In this document: one piece after another, positions 34,094 to 48,100 of the stretch
How the letters are laid out: each line of letters starts with the position of its first letter
Position numbering within the stretch: the first letter of the stretch is position 1
Source: Conoideocrella luteorostrata
Taxonomy: Eukaryota; Ascomycota; Sordariomycetes; Hypocreales; Clavicipitaceae
Direction of reading: 5' to 3'
NCBI GenBank assembly: GCA_032433595.1
Contig: JASWJB010000006.1
Coordinates: 62,001 to 126,000 of the forward strand
DNA length: 64,000 nucleotides
Notes under the pieces: model-generated
What the model was told of the DNA's origin: nothing
The model's input: only the letters and a program-made list of their open reading frames with translations
Database searches by the model: none
Program-made: the position numbers and the translations under genes

Positions 34094-35911
34094 TAGATTA
34101 GATGCCTTCGGACCCTCCGGCGCCAGGGACCCCGCTACTAATGGCCATCGTTGTAACGGAGTCATCGCTCTTGCGTATTAGTATGTACAGTGTACAAATA
34201 TGTTTTCTGTGACATCGCCATGGATTACTCATTTGCAAAAAAAAAAAACGCCGTGCTATTAAATTGCTCGGGTGGCGCCTAGATAAGAGTCAATGTAAAC
34301 CTGGTAGTTTATGACCTCTCATTTGAATGCACTCGTGACTGATAAAGCCGCGCAAACGAGTCTTTTGATGTGCCAACATCTCTCCAGTCATCACCTTATG
34401 TGTTTTGTCGGCCCAAAGCACACACCCACAACTCATTTATACTGGCGTCTAACACACAACCAGCAACTCCCCGTGGACTCTGCGAAAGGTTCTTGCAGAG
34501 ACCCTCCATAATTCATAGAGACCTCAGCATTTTTTTATGCTAGAAAAATGGCTGGTAGTCGGCAAGGATACCAGAAAAGTGAAATGTGCAAACATGACTG
34601 GAACGCCCGGGCTCTGCAGGAGCGACTCGTGATTTGGGTAATCTGCTCGAGATTTGGGCGTAACTATGCTATTGGTGGCATATTATCAAATTCTGAAACG
34701 CCGGCCAGGGAGTAATGGCGGCTGTAGAGGGCAGGCTAGTGTGACGGACGGCGTGAAGCTTGTAGCGTCCTCGCCCTGAATCCCCGAGTTAGTTGTTTGG
34801 ACGACTATCGAGTGCTTCAGATCGTGGAAGGCATTTGCAGTCCATGACATTAGCTTGGATGGCTATATCCTGTAGCTACTCCGTACTCTGTACCGCTATG
34901 CACCAGGTTTACACAATTCTTGCGGCGAGCTTCCACACACTGCGGTTCTGCCAACGAACCCGCCTTATAGAACAGCCTGTTTACAGTGTGGAAAGCTACA
35001 AGGTAGGTATTAAACAGCTAAATTTGTATTGTCATTCACTTTTAGTGTGCCTTAGGAGAAACTACATATAAATATTGATACTGGGTCCTCGACATGCTAT
35101 GCCCGTACCCACGAATGCCAAATGTCACAATGTAAGCAGCTATGATCAACCTGATGGGTGAAATAGGTACTAGAACTCCTATTCATATGACCAAAGATTG
35201 GGCCTCGTCTTGTGGCCCCTGCTTTCCCGGCTAGAAGTATTCTTCGACGCACCAACGTTGTCTTCAGTAGCTTTCGGGAGCATAGGGGATACACTACACT
35301 TTATAGAGAGGCGGTCCCACAATTGGGATTTTCACGTTTCCCAGGCCCGTCTGCCGCGACAGCAATGTCGCCCATCGCATGGGAGGCTGGAATTTCAAAA
35401 CCACGTGCTGCGGTTACGGAAAAAAAAGAGCCAGCTGGTATGAGGACGAAGTGGCAGCTTTAAGTTTCGGCCGTATTACTTGGCTCAGTCGTATGACATC
35501 ATTCAGCGCCGTAGTATTGAATTGCTATGGTATCTCAATCTCTTCCACCAACCTCCAGACCTGGGATCTCGATTAGGACCAAAACCCTCCGAAAGTTCCC
35601 CACCTATTTCTCCACGACGACGTTAAATCAGACATTTAACCCCGTTCGGACTTGAACAATGATCCACCATTGTTCCAGTGGACCTTGATAGCTGATATCA
35701 TGGTGAAATCATCGATACAAACTAAGATTGTGATTATGACGTAAATCTTGTGCTGATATTTTATGTAAGGGCCGAAGAGTTGAGTAAATGAGTGAGAGGC
35801 TCATACTTCATTATCATAAAACTCTGTCAAGAATCAGCGCCCGCATACTTTGATCCACACAAGCAAAGCGTCGTCTCAGGAACTTCAATTTTCGCAAGAA
35901 TTAGCGCCAAA
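34094..35911. other. Spacer without recognisable genes
   Basis: It holds dispersed repeat B copy 4, one exact TACTCCGTA at 34877 and a poly-A run near 34240. Frames at 35198-35576 overlap without motifs. Confidence 0.55.
34412..34506 (-). repeat. Dispersed repeat B, copy 4
   Basis: The minus strand reads GGGTCTCTGCAAGAACC, then CGCAGAGTCCACGG, then the core GTTGCTGGTTGTGTGTTAGAC and GAGTTGTGGGTGTGTGC. It is the best match to the 2.4-kb copy in both flanks. Confidence 0.55.
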
Positions 35912-36112
35912 ATGCCAGACTATACCGCAATTGCGAACCAGGCTGAAGCCGACCTTAACATTTACCAGGCCAAGACTGGCAATGCACGCAACCAAGGTTT
36001 CGATGATGCGGGCAGCAATTCCTTCGTAGAGAAGAAATTCGATTCAGTAAATGTCACTCAAGCTGCTGTATTCTATAGAGATGATCACACCGGCTCGCGG
36101 CCTTGGATATAA
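35912..36112 (+). CDS. Small hydrophilic conserved-type protein (66 aa)
   Basis: This is a single exon from ATG 35912 (MPDYTAIANQAEADLNIYQA). The sequence DAGSNSFVEKKF is typical of a group of short, charged fungal proteins that start with an AEADLNxYQAKTG-like block followed by a D-A-G-V/S-N-S-x-V-E-K-K-F block. Their function is unknown to me. Other members often continue for 20-40 more residues; this one ends after DDHTGSRPWI and may be a shorter or altered version. There is no signal peptide or membrane segment. The 40 codons upstream of the ATG are open but look non-coding. Confidence 0.6.
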   Translation: MPDYTAIANQAEADLNIYQAKTGNARNQGFDDAGSNSFVEKKFDSVNVTQAAVFYRDDHTGSRPWI

Positions 36113-37165
36113 TACTACACGAGAATAAAGAGACTGATGCATATGAATAGAAAGGTTGAATTGAGCTGAGGGTGTCTATATACTAGCTAGACGCATCAAA
36201 AAGAGTGAAGAGATGGATGAGCATGCTTGGGGAGGGTATACGCAACGCCATGTAGCAGGTGGGCTGACAAATTTTTGCCAACAGTTCCGGCACATCGCCA
36301 ATAGGTTTACATAGGGCCCGCCACGGAAACAGTAGACCTGTTAATGTACTTTAAAAAACTGAGAGGTCAGTTGGACAGGCATCGTTGGTTGTCCTTCGGG
36401 ATGATCGTGTCGAGGTAATCCTCCTCATAGCGATTCCCCGTTAGGCCGTGGTGAGCCTGTTACAACCTTGGCACAGTATTTACGAAGCGATAAAGTCCTA
36501 AACATCTCTCTCATAAACGCGTCGTCTTCAACTTCATATTAAGACTAAGCAGGTAAAGTGCAGGCTAGATTAGATTCACATATTCGCGGGGCCGAAAGCC
36601 AGTACATTCCATGCTTGTGTTAGCTTCTGTATTACTGAATGAGTTCTAACTTCGCTTGTATGGAAACCTCCCCGCAAAACTTCACAAGAAAGTAAGTATC
36701 GGTAAATAACCACAGATAGTACTGGTTATCGTTGGAAAATAGCTCTGTGCGCTTATATATTGTAGTTGCACAGTAACTTGCGGCGAAGGATACGTCTAGT
36801 CACGCACGAAATTGTCCAGAACAAACAGCATCAAGTAGTACAAAGTTTTTGCCCACACCAAGAATATCTCTGACATCTGTCAATGTTTTTGGCAGCTGCC
36901 TCCCTTTGTGTGTCTATCATGGTCACACTTGAGGTTGAAATGCGCCCCGCAATTTTCACATACAGCATTTGCCAGGTGACTTCTGGAGTAATATTAGGCT
37001 TTAAAATAATAGTTCAATAAGTGTTTGAACTCACTCAAGTCGTTCTTGGGTATTAAAACGTCGTTTGCAAACCAAATAACCAGCGCTGCATGGTATAGAA
37101 TCCTCGTTTCCTGGTGTGCCAGCAGACTGTGTTGCTGCTCCAAGGTTAGTTTGACATAAAAGAAA
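36113..37165. other. Spacer without recognisable genes
   Basis: Stop-rich in all frames; I see no motif, repeat or RNA gene here. Confidence 0.55.
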
Positions 37166-37790
37166 TTACATTGACGGTTTCTGACTTGTTTGTTGCGGCC
37201 GAGGCTCGATCGGTCGATATTCTCGTTGTTTGGACGGGGATTGCGTGATACTTCCAGCCTCTGCAGCACACAAGACATTTGCATTAGGTAACTGGCGTGC
37301 GGATGATGTTCCTTCCTGTCTCGAAGTCCGAAAAATAGATTCCCTTTCTTGTTCTGTCGGTTGCCATACGTCTTTCGGGTCGACAAAACCTTCACCACTG
37401 TCGCCACGTTGACCACGTTCGCCACGTTGACCACGTTCGCCACGTTGACCACGTTCGCCACGTTCGCCACGGTCGCCATCACGGCCGGGGCGGCCATCAC
37501 GACCGGGCGGGCCATCACGACCATCTCTGCCACCGAGACCGCGAGGTACAGCACGTACGGCCTTCTTTATCTGAGCCTTAACGTCTTCTTCAAATTTCTG
37601 GAGTTTTTTGGAAACAAAAAATGCCGATGACGACAAAGAGAACGACTGTAATGACGAGAAGACAGATGGCGATACTAAGCAAAGTCTGATCGGCGGAATC
37701 GGACGAGCGACCCTGCAAGTGACTTGCATGGAGTAACGCTGAACCTCCCGAAGGAGAAGCCAAAAAGCCAGTATACTGGAGCGGTGCCAT
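37166..37790 (-). CDS. Collagen-like single-pass membrane protein, one-base frame break (about 207 aa)
   Basis: From ATG 37790 the frame gives MAPLQYTGFLASPSGGS, then a transmembrane helix (TLLSIAICLLVITVVLFVVI). It then meets a stop unless one base is dropped near 37604-37621. In the second frame it continues KLQKFEEDVKAQIKKAV (a helical or coiled-coil start), then about 15 Gly-X-Y triplets (GRDGRDGPPGRDG; GERGQRG repeated). A polar tail ends QQTSQKPSM. Two six-base homopolymers (T6 at 37604-37609, A6 at 37616-37621) lie exactly where the shift is needed, so a sequencing error or a real indel is likely. No intron of sensible length fits. The helix plus adjacent coiled coil is the usual trimerisation nucleus of membrane collagens. 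The role is unknown; it is presumably at the cell surface. Confidence 0.6.
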
Positions 37791-39118
37791 TTCTTCGTTG
37801 CAAGTAAATAAGTGATGCTACAGAATCAAACAGTACTGAGAATAAAGTTTACTTGGGGGCGTCTTATATCTGTTCGATCGAGCATTCAAGAACCTCAAGG
37901 AGCACTTAGAGGCAGGGGAATATGATGTGATCCAATCATGATGTCGCTTTCATCCAAAATATGCACCTCTGCCATGCTATTAAATCATTGGACCGTTTCT
38001 CCAAATGAAGCATCCCCGCTTGGTAGCCTAGCTTGACGGCGAATGATATACAGGGACGCGGTAGCCTCGGTGGAGTGATGGTACCATGCATTAGCCTTAC
38101 TGGTTCGAACCTGTCCCCACCCGCGCCCAACGTGTTTGATGTCTTTGTATCTACGGAGTAATCAAAGAATGGACGGAATATTGAAGCTCTCATAGTAGTG
38201 TTTGTGGTGCTTCCAGCTCTCACGGAGCAATGGTGGCTGCGGCAACATCAGCGGTGATGACGATGCCGGTCGAGTTCCTGCGCCGCTGATGAATCTCACC
38301 CATATAATAGACCTGTCTTACTCTGACTGTAAGTCTTTTAGCGTCACATAAAAAGGCTATATGAAGTCCAGTGTGTTCAATAGCATGTGATCCACTCAAA
38401 TTTCTGTTTATGATTCAAAATCGGCTGTTTGATTCATCCTCATACTTGTGATGTCCGGCAATCTCAATCCTGCACAAGAAATCCTTTTCACTCGTAATCT
38501 ATCTTCAATTGCCCCACGTCTACCTTTGCGGCTCATGGACTGCGGATGATGTCTTCAGTCACTGGTGTAATATTGCCGTCAAGCTTCTTGAAGAGGTGAG
38601 AGCAGCCTCCTGCTGAATATTTCAATTTCACCACTGCGTATCATTTGACACTGACACAACAGATCTTGTAAGTGATACTACATATTTTCTCTCTGGCCCG
38701 CCAAACCAACTGAATTCTTTCCCAATTTTTTTGTAAACAAAAAGGAAAGCGAGATACAAAAAATAGGATGACAGCATTTATATTTAAACGTTGATTATTA
38801 AAATGGACTGCATTTCTATTTGGTGTCATTAATGACTTTCTATATGCTACTCATTAGTGTCGAGTGCGTGCCGGGAAAGTCATAAACTAGCTACCGAAGG
38901 GCAAAGCGCAGCACGTAAGAACGCACCATAACTTAAGAATGCGAGGCAAACAGAGCTAAAATGACCTGTTACATGGCCGAGGCGCCTTTATAACAAGAGC
39001 TTAGCAACCCTATATGTAAAACAGCAGTACAGTCGCTCTCTAAAGGCTCTCATCGAATGTGCAAAATTGCAAAAGTGTGCATGTGTGTTTATAACAAGCT
39101 ACTAATAGCAAGGGAAAT
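37791..39118. other. Spacer between collagen-like gene and biosynthetic cluster
   Basis: There is no gene. One exact TACGGAGTA lies at 38152. This spacer forms the left border of the cluster. Confidence 0.55.
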
Positions 39119-42561
<3,443 letters not shown>

Positions 42562-42761
42562 TTATCAAAGTCACTGCAAAGACTTTATGAATGCTGAATT
42601 AACGTCTGAAGTCAATGCGTTGTTGATGGAGTTTTTAAGAATGAGAATGCATACGGACGAAAGAGCAGTGAACCATATATATGAAGCTGACTTCGATGTC
42701 AAGCTGTAGTCAAGAGTGCAGCTTACATGAGCTTACTGCATTGGCCATTGATTGTGAATCA

Positions 42762-42792
42762 GTGTTCAGTCAGTGTTCAGTCAGTGTTCAGT
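42762..42792. repeat. Triple short tandem repeat in divergent promoter
   Basis: Three consecutive CAGTGTTCAGT units lie between the halogenase fusion and the lactamase-like gene. They could be a factor-binding array or chance slippage. Confidence 0.5.
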
Positions 42793-42892
42793 GGGGAGAT
42801 TTGTGCATGCATGTCGACTTTGATCAGACCGGCGCTTACACCGGGAGGTTTTTCGGGAGCATATGCGGCCAGGTGGGGCTGCATACTTGATC

Positions 42893-42903
42893 TCGGAATC
42901 CGA
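42893..42903. promoter_or_regulatory. Predicted AflR-type site TCGGAATCCGA
   Basis: This is a perfect palindrome of form TCGGNNNCCGA, matching the TCGN5CGA consensus known for AflR. It lies in the 586-bp divergent spacer between the halogenase fusion and the lactamase-like thioesterase and could serve both. An AflR-like factor is encoded at 59353-60354. Confidence 0.6.
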
Positions 42904-43138
42904 TCCTTCAGCTGCTTGATGGGGTAATATACGAGGCTGACAAGCGCTGATTTTTTGGTACTCGGGCGGAAGCTAATAAGCTCGGCATATTTTCGGAGGC
43001 GCAGTGAGGACAGACATGCTCCCGCACGGCTCCAGGAAGGTTGGTTTGGGAACAACATATGGGCATACGTATTGGCTGTTGATTTTCATTCCCCTCCTCA
43101 GACAGCCATATAATGAAATTTTTAGTGATCCAACGCTA

Positions 43139-44281
43139 ATGGCTTGTACTACTACTAAGCCCCAAGGATTTTACTCGTCAGGTTTCTGGACGGATTATCT
43201 CTCGGCACAGCGAAGCAAACTGCCTCTGCTCCCAGATGTCGACGAGGGCATCTCTGACCGCGTTGTGCGGTTCCTCGGCGGCAACCCGGGCGACATGCAA
43301 CTCCAGGGTACAAACACATACCTCGTCGGCACTGGAAACACAAGAATACTCATTGACACCGGTGAGGTAGGTGCCTCTCCACACTCGACGGAGTCTACGA
43401 ACGCTCTCTTAATCCCCTAAGTCATAGTCCCGACACGACTAACCAGACGATCAAAGCAGGGATTCCCACAATGGGCTGTCAATGTGACCCAATACGTTGA
43501 AGACCACGATATATCTATCTCGGAAATTCTCCTCACGCACTGGCACGGAGACCACACGGGCGGCGTCGCCGATCTCCTTGCCCATGACCGCCGCACAAAA
43601 GTGCGCAAGCACATGCCTAGTCAGAATCAGCAGGCTATTACGGATGGGCAGATATTCTGCGTACAGGGCGCAACGCTCAGAGCAATTCTGACTCCTGGAC
43701 ACACCGCAGACCATACTTGCTTCGTGTTAGAAGAGGAAAATGCCCTGTTTACCGGAGATAACGTGCTAGGTCACGGCTACTCTGTAGCAGAAGATTTAGG
43801 GGCATATACGACGAGTCTCGGCCTCATGGCGAGGTTAGGATGTATGACTGGCTACCCCGGTCATGGAGCTGTAATCAAGAACTTGCCGCAGAAAATGGCA
43901 GCGTATATCAAGCAGAGAGACTCCCGAGAGCGGCAAGTCTACGAGGCATTGGTCCAACGAGCTTCGTCTGGTGCACTGCGTTCCGGCAGAAGCAGCAGCA
44001 CGAGTAGCAGCAGAAGTCACAGAAGTGGTGGTGAAAGCGACCCTAATAGTAGTGGCGAGTATGGTGAAAATGACAATGACGGCCTCTCCATCACGGACAT
44101 AGGCCATCTTCTGTACGGAGAGCTCTCAAAGGATACCGCTACGTTTGAGTCGGCTCTGAAACCTTTAATTAGTCAAGTTTTGCTCATGCTCGTGGAACGC
44201 GGCAAAGTGGGCTCTAAACTCGTCGGGCTGAAAGAGACTAGGTATTGGTTTGCGAGAGTCAGTCCTGTAAATAGTCTATGA
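43139..44281 (+). CDS. Metallo-beta-lactamase-type thioesterase for PKS release (349 aa)
   Basis: There are two exons (43139-43366 and 43460-44281); the intron GTAGGT...GCAG is in phase. The start [20 protein letters not shown] matches the family entry that leads into [20 protein letters not shown]. The zinc site [10 protein letters not shown] gives His103, His105, Asp107 and His108; later blocks are [23 protein letters not shown] and YPGHGAVI. These enzymes release the polyketide from the ACP of PKSs that lack a thioesterase domain, as in emodin/atrochrysone and geodin pathways. It lies 852 bp upstream of such a PKS on the same strand. A Ser/Arg/Asn-rich low-complexity insertion (about residues 255-290) precedes the C-terminal helical domain. 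Confidence 0.92.
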
Positions 44282-44690
44282 ACCTTGTTTCTTTGTAACA
44301 ACGGTGTTTTATGAGATAAATATTCTTTTTACGCAAAGAAAAAAGCTACTAAAAACAAAGGAAAATTCGTGTAATCTCGAAAATAAAATCTCGTTCCAGA
44401 ACAAGACTTTTGGTATGACAATAGCATGGGTATTCGTAAGGTGTTGCATATTTCTACTCAGAACTGTGCCCATTTCCTGTTGAAAAGCTCACGAAGTAAA
44501 AAGAGCAAAAGACATTGCGGAGAAATTAAGATAGTCAGATTGTCCAAGACACCGAGAAATCTTCTTGCTGGTCTAGAACTTCGGCATGTCAGCAAGCCCC
44601 GTTGTTCGAGACTTCCAAAGAACCTACTGCCTCGGGCTGACACTGCAGTGATAGGAAGGGACTCGTAGACGGCGGCATAAATGCCCCGAC

Positions 44691-44701
44691 TCGGTTTCCG
44701 A
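44691..44701. promoter_or_regulatory. Predicted AflR-type site TCGGTTTCCGA
   Basis: This palindrome of the TCGGNNNCCGA type lies 432 bp upstream of the PKS start codon, in the spacer after the lactamase-like gene. It has the same form as the sites at 42893 and 54740. Confidence 0.6.
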
Positions 44702-45132
44702 GCTTTCGGAGCTTCGCACTACTATATTTCAGCTTACCGGAGCTGACTCAAGCCTGGAACTGTCATGGGGTGTGGCTTGGGATAGCAAGTCTTGTCAGAC
44801 TTATTCTAGCTTAACTCAGAACGCGCCGCAGGCAGGCCACATCATGATGAATGAGTCCCCCAAGATGCCAACGTCGGATGAATGTGCACTTTTGGCTGAA
44901 GGGGTGATGTTTATAAACCGAAGCTGCTTAATATTACTTACAATATTAGCCTATCTAATCCCTCTACCTCAGGACCTATTGACCAGCGCCTTACCTCCTG
45001 CGTACTACTGAGCCGGCTTTGTCTGTCACTCCGTGACACCGGTTTCTGATTTAGACAACCTGATTTTGCCCACAATATCTTTCCCCTTTTTTGTTTCTGG
45101 CTTGATGAAGACCAGATTACCTTCAACTAACC

Positions 45133-48100
45133 ATGACAACTTATAGCAGTGACACTGGCATTACTCCCTCTGAGTCCACCTCACCGAGCATCAAAGACGG
45201 CGTTGGCATCGATCAAACTACCAGACTTATTCTATTCAGCCACGAATTTCCAAGTGGCGATGTTCAAGATCTGCTGCGCAGACTCCATAGGCATGCCAAG
45301 CTCCCTCGATTTCCCTATCTTGCCCGGTTTTTGCAAGAGTGTACTTCGGTCCTGAGACAGGAAGTTCAGAAACTGCAGCGACCACTTCGTGACTCCGTCC
45401 CGCCGTTCAACGATGTCATCACCTTGGCTTCACATTGGGAGAAACTGATGAAAAGTCCCTTACGTGGCGCTTGGGAAGGTGCCTTCCTCTGCATTTACGA
45501 GATTGCCATGCTCATTGGGTTAGTCTTTCCTAGACTCAATGCGCCACTCCTGTCCCCATGAATGGATCCTTAATCTTTCATGTAAGCTAACGGGTGTCAT
45601 TTCGACTACATTAGACATCACGAAACGCACGAAATTCCATATAATCACGGAGCAAGAGGAGGTATTGGAACAACTCATTTGGCAGGCATCAGTGTTGGCC
45701 TCCTCTCAGCTGCCGCCGCCGCCGTGTCTACGTCTCTCGCGGATCTGACTTCATACGGAGCTGAGAGTGTAAGAGTAGCTTTTGCGTTTTGCGTTCACGT
45801 GGGCCGTGTCTCCCAACTCCTTGAGACCACAACGTTGGATACAGAGACGGAGACATCCCCAGTAAGCTGGGCATACGTGGTGATCGGGGTACCTGAGGTC
45901 GTTGTGCAGGCAGAGTTGGACCTCTTCAACGGCAAAGAGGAGTCAGATGGTGATGATATCGGCGTAAAGCCGATTCCACTGACCCAAGTTAGTATCAGTC
46001 ACGTAGACCATGCTTCGGTAGGCATTACAGGCCCTCCATGTCGTCTCACACAGCTCTTCCGCGAGTCGCGGGTGCTTCGCACGTCGCGGCACTCTCGACT
46101 ACCCATCTCAGGAGGCCTCTGTCACGTCCCTAATGTCTATGACCACCACGATGTGCGCGCAATACTTAGGGATGCGGGAGTATGCGAGAGATGGGGCGCA
46201 CGAGCTGTTCAATATCAGCTATTATCGCCATACACAGGAACTCCTTTCGAAGCCGAAGATGCTTGCCGCTTGATAGAAGCTATCTGCACCGAAGCCCTCA
46301 CTAAGCCATTGTACTTTGACAAGCTTGCTGACGGGGTGGTAACGCAATTCGTCCGTCATTCACAGCCAACGGCAATGTCATGCAAGGTTCTTCATTACCG
46401 TACGTCACTGCTCTCAGATACCATTCTTTCTCATGTCACGGATAAGCTCTCATTCGTTACCTTGCAACGACATGACCTGGTTGACTGGGCCCTGAGAGAC
46501 GAATGTACGTTCAATAAGCTCCAAGGCATCCCGAGTCTGCCGCAAAACTCAAAGCTGGCTGTTGTTGGTATGGCTTGCCGCATGCCAGGGGGCGCTGATA
46601 CCCCCGAGCAATTCTGGAAGCATCTCTTGGATGGCCGTGACACTCAAGCCACCGTTCCCTCGGATAGATTCGATCTTGATGCACACTTCGACCCAAGTGG
46701 AGAAATGGAGAATGCCGTTGGAACAAGATTCGGTAACTTCATCGACAACCCGGGCTACTTTGACGCTGGGTTCTTTAACATGTCACCGCGCGAGGTAAGT
46801 GTATTTAGCGTCCCCGTACATCTTTTGTTCTTGAATACTGGGGTTAATCTAACGGTGATGATGCGGTGTAGGCCGAACAAACAGACCCGATGCAACGCTT
46901 AGCACTTGTAACTGCATATGAAGCGCTTGAAATGTCTGGCTTCGTGCCTAATCGGACACCTTCCTCTCACGTGTCCCGTGTGGGGACCTACTACGGTCAA
47001 GCCAGCGACGACTACCGCGAGGTAAACGCCAGCCAGAGGGTTGGCACTTACGGTATTCCTGGAACCGAAAGAGCCTTCGGCAATGGTCGTATCAACTACT
47101 TTTTTAATTTTCAAGGTCCCAGCTTTAATGTCGATACGGCGTGCTCCAGTGGCTTGGCTGCCGTCCACGCTGCTTGCTCGGCGCTGTGGGCCGGCGATGC
47201 TGACACTGTCGTGGCCGGAGGACTTAATGTCATTGTAAGTTTTGGAAGAGAATTCGCAAAACGAACCAGCTGGTCAGTGCTAACATGAAAACCTTTGAAG
47301 ACAAGCCCTGATATTTATTGCATGCTCAGTAAAGGACATTTCTTGTCCAAGACTGGTCAGTGTAAAGTATGGGATGCGGAAGCCGATGGCTACTGTCGCG
47401 CAGACGGCATCGGCTCGGTAGTAATTAAACGACTTGAAGACGCCGTGGCGGATAACGACGTCGTTTTGGCGACTATTGTAGCCGGCGCTACGAATCACTC
47501 GGCAGAGAGCGTTTCCATTACTCAACCACACGCAGGGGCGCAAAAAGACAACTACCGGCAGGTACTACATCAAGCAGGGGTCGACCCTCTAGATGTTAGC
47601 TTCGTCGAGTTACATGGAACGGGCACGCAGGTTAGTCCATCGTCCCACTTCAAATTATCTATCGAGCTTTATCAAGCTGACTGGCTGCCAATTTTAGGTC
47701 GGCGACGCCGTGGAGTCGGAATCGGTGCTCAACTTCTTTGCGCCTTTGGGCCGGCGCCAGCGCTCTGATCAGCGTTTGCACCTGGGCGCGCTCAAATCTA
47801 ACTTTGGACATGGCGAAGCTGCTGCAGGAATTGCGTCCTTGATCAAAGTATTGCTGATGTACCGTCACGGGATCATCCCACGTCACATTGGCATCCGAAC
47901 GACCATGAATCCTGTCGTAGCTCAGCATTTAGCAGATCGGAATGCAGGCGTGCTTTACAAAAACAGCCCTTGGCTCCCCATGTCTAATAAAACGAAGCGG
48001 TACTCCGTTGTTAATAGTTTTGGGGCCCACGGTGGAAACACTACGTTGTTGCTCGAGGACGGTCCTTCATTACACACCCAAGCGGCCAACCATCATGGCA

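Noticed and set aside
38081..38130. tRNA-like B-box GGTTCGAACC
   Set aside because: The word is a palindrome, but no T-arm, acceptor or anticodon stem can be formed around it on either strand.
44692..45126. Extra small gene between the lactamase-like gene and the PKS
   Set aside because: Frames are short, unmotivated and lie in the expected PKS promoter with an AflR-type site.
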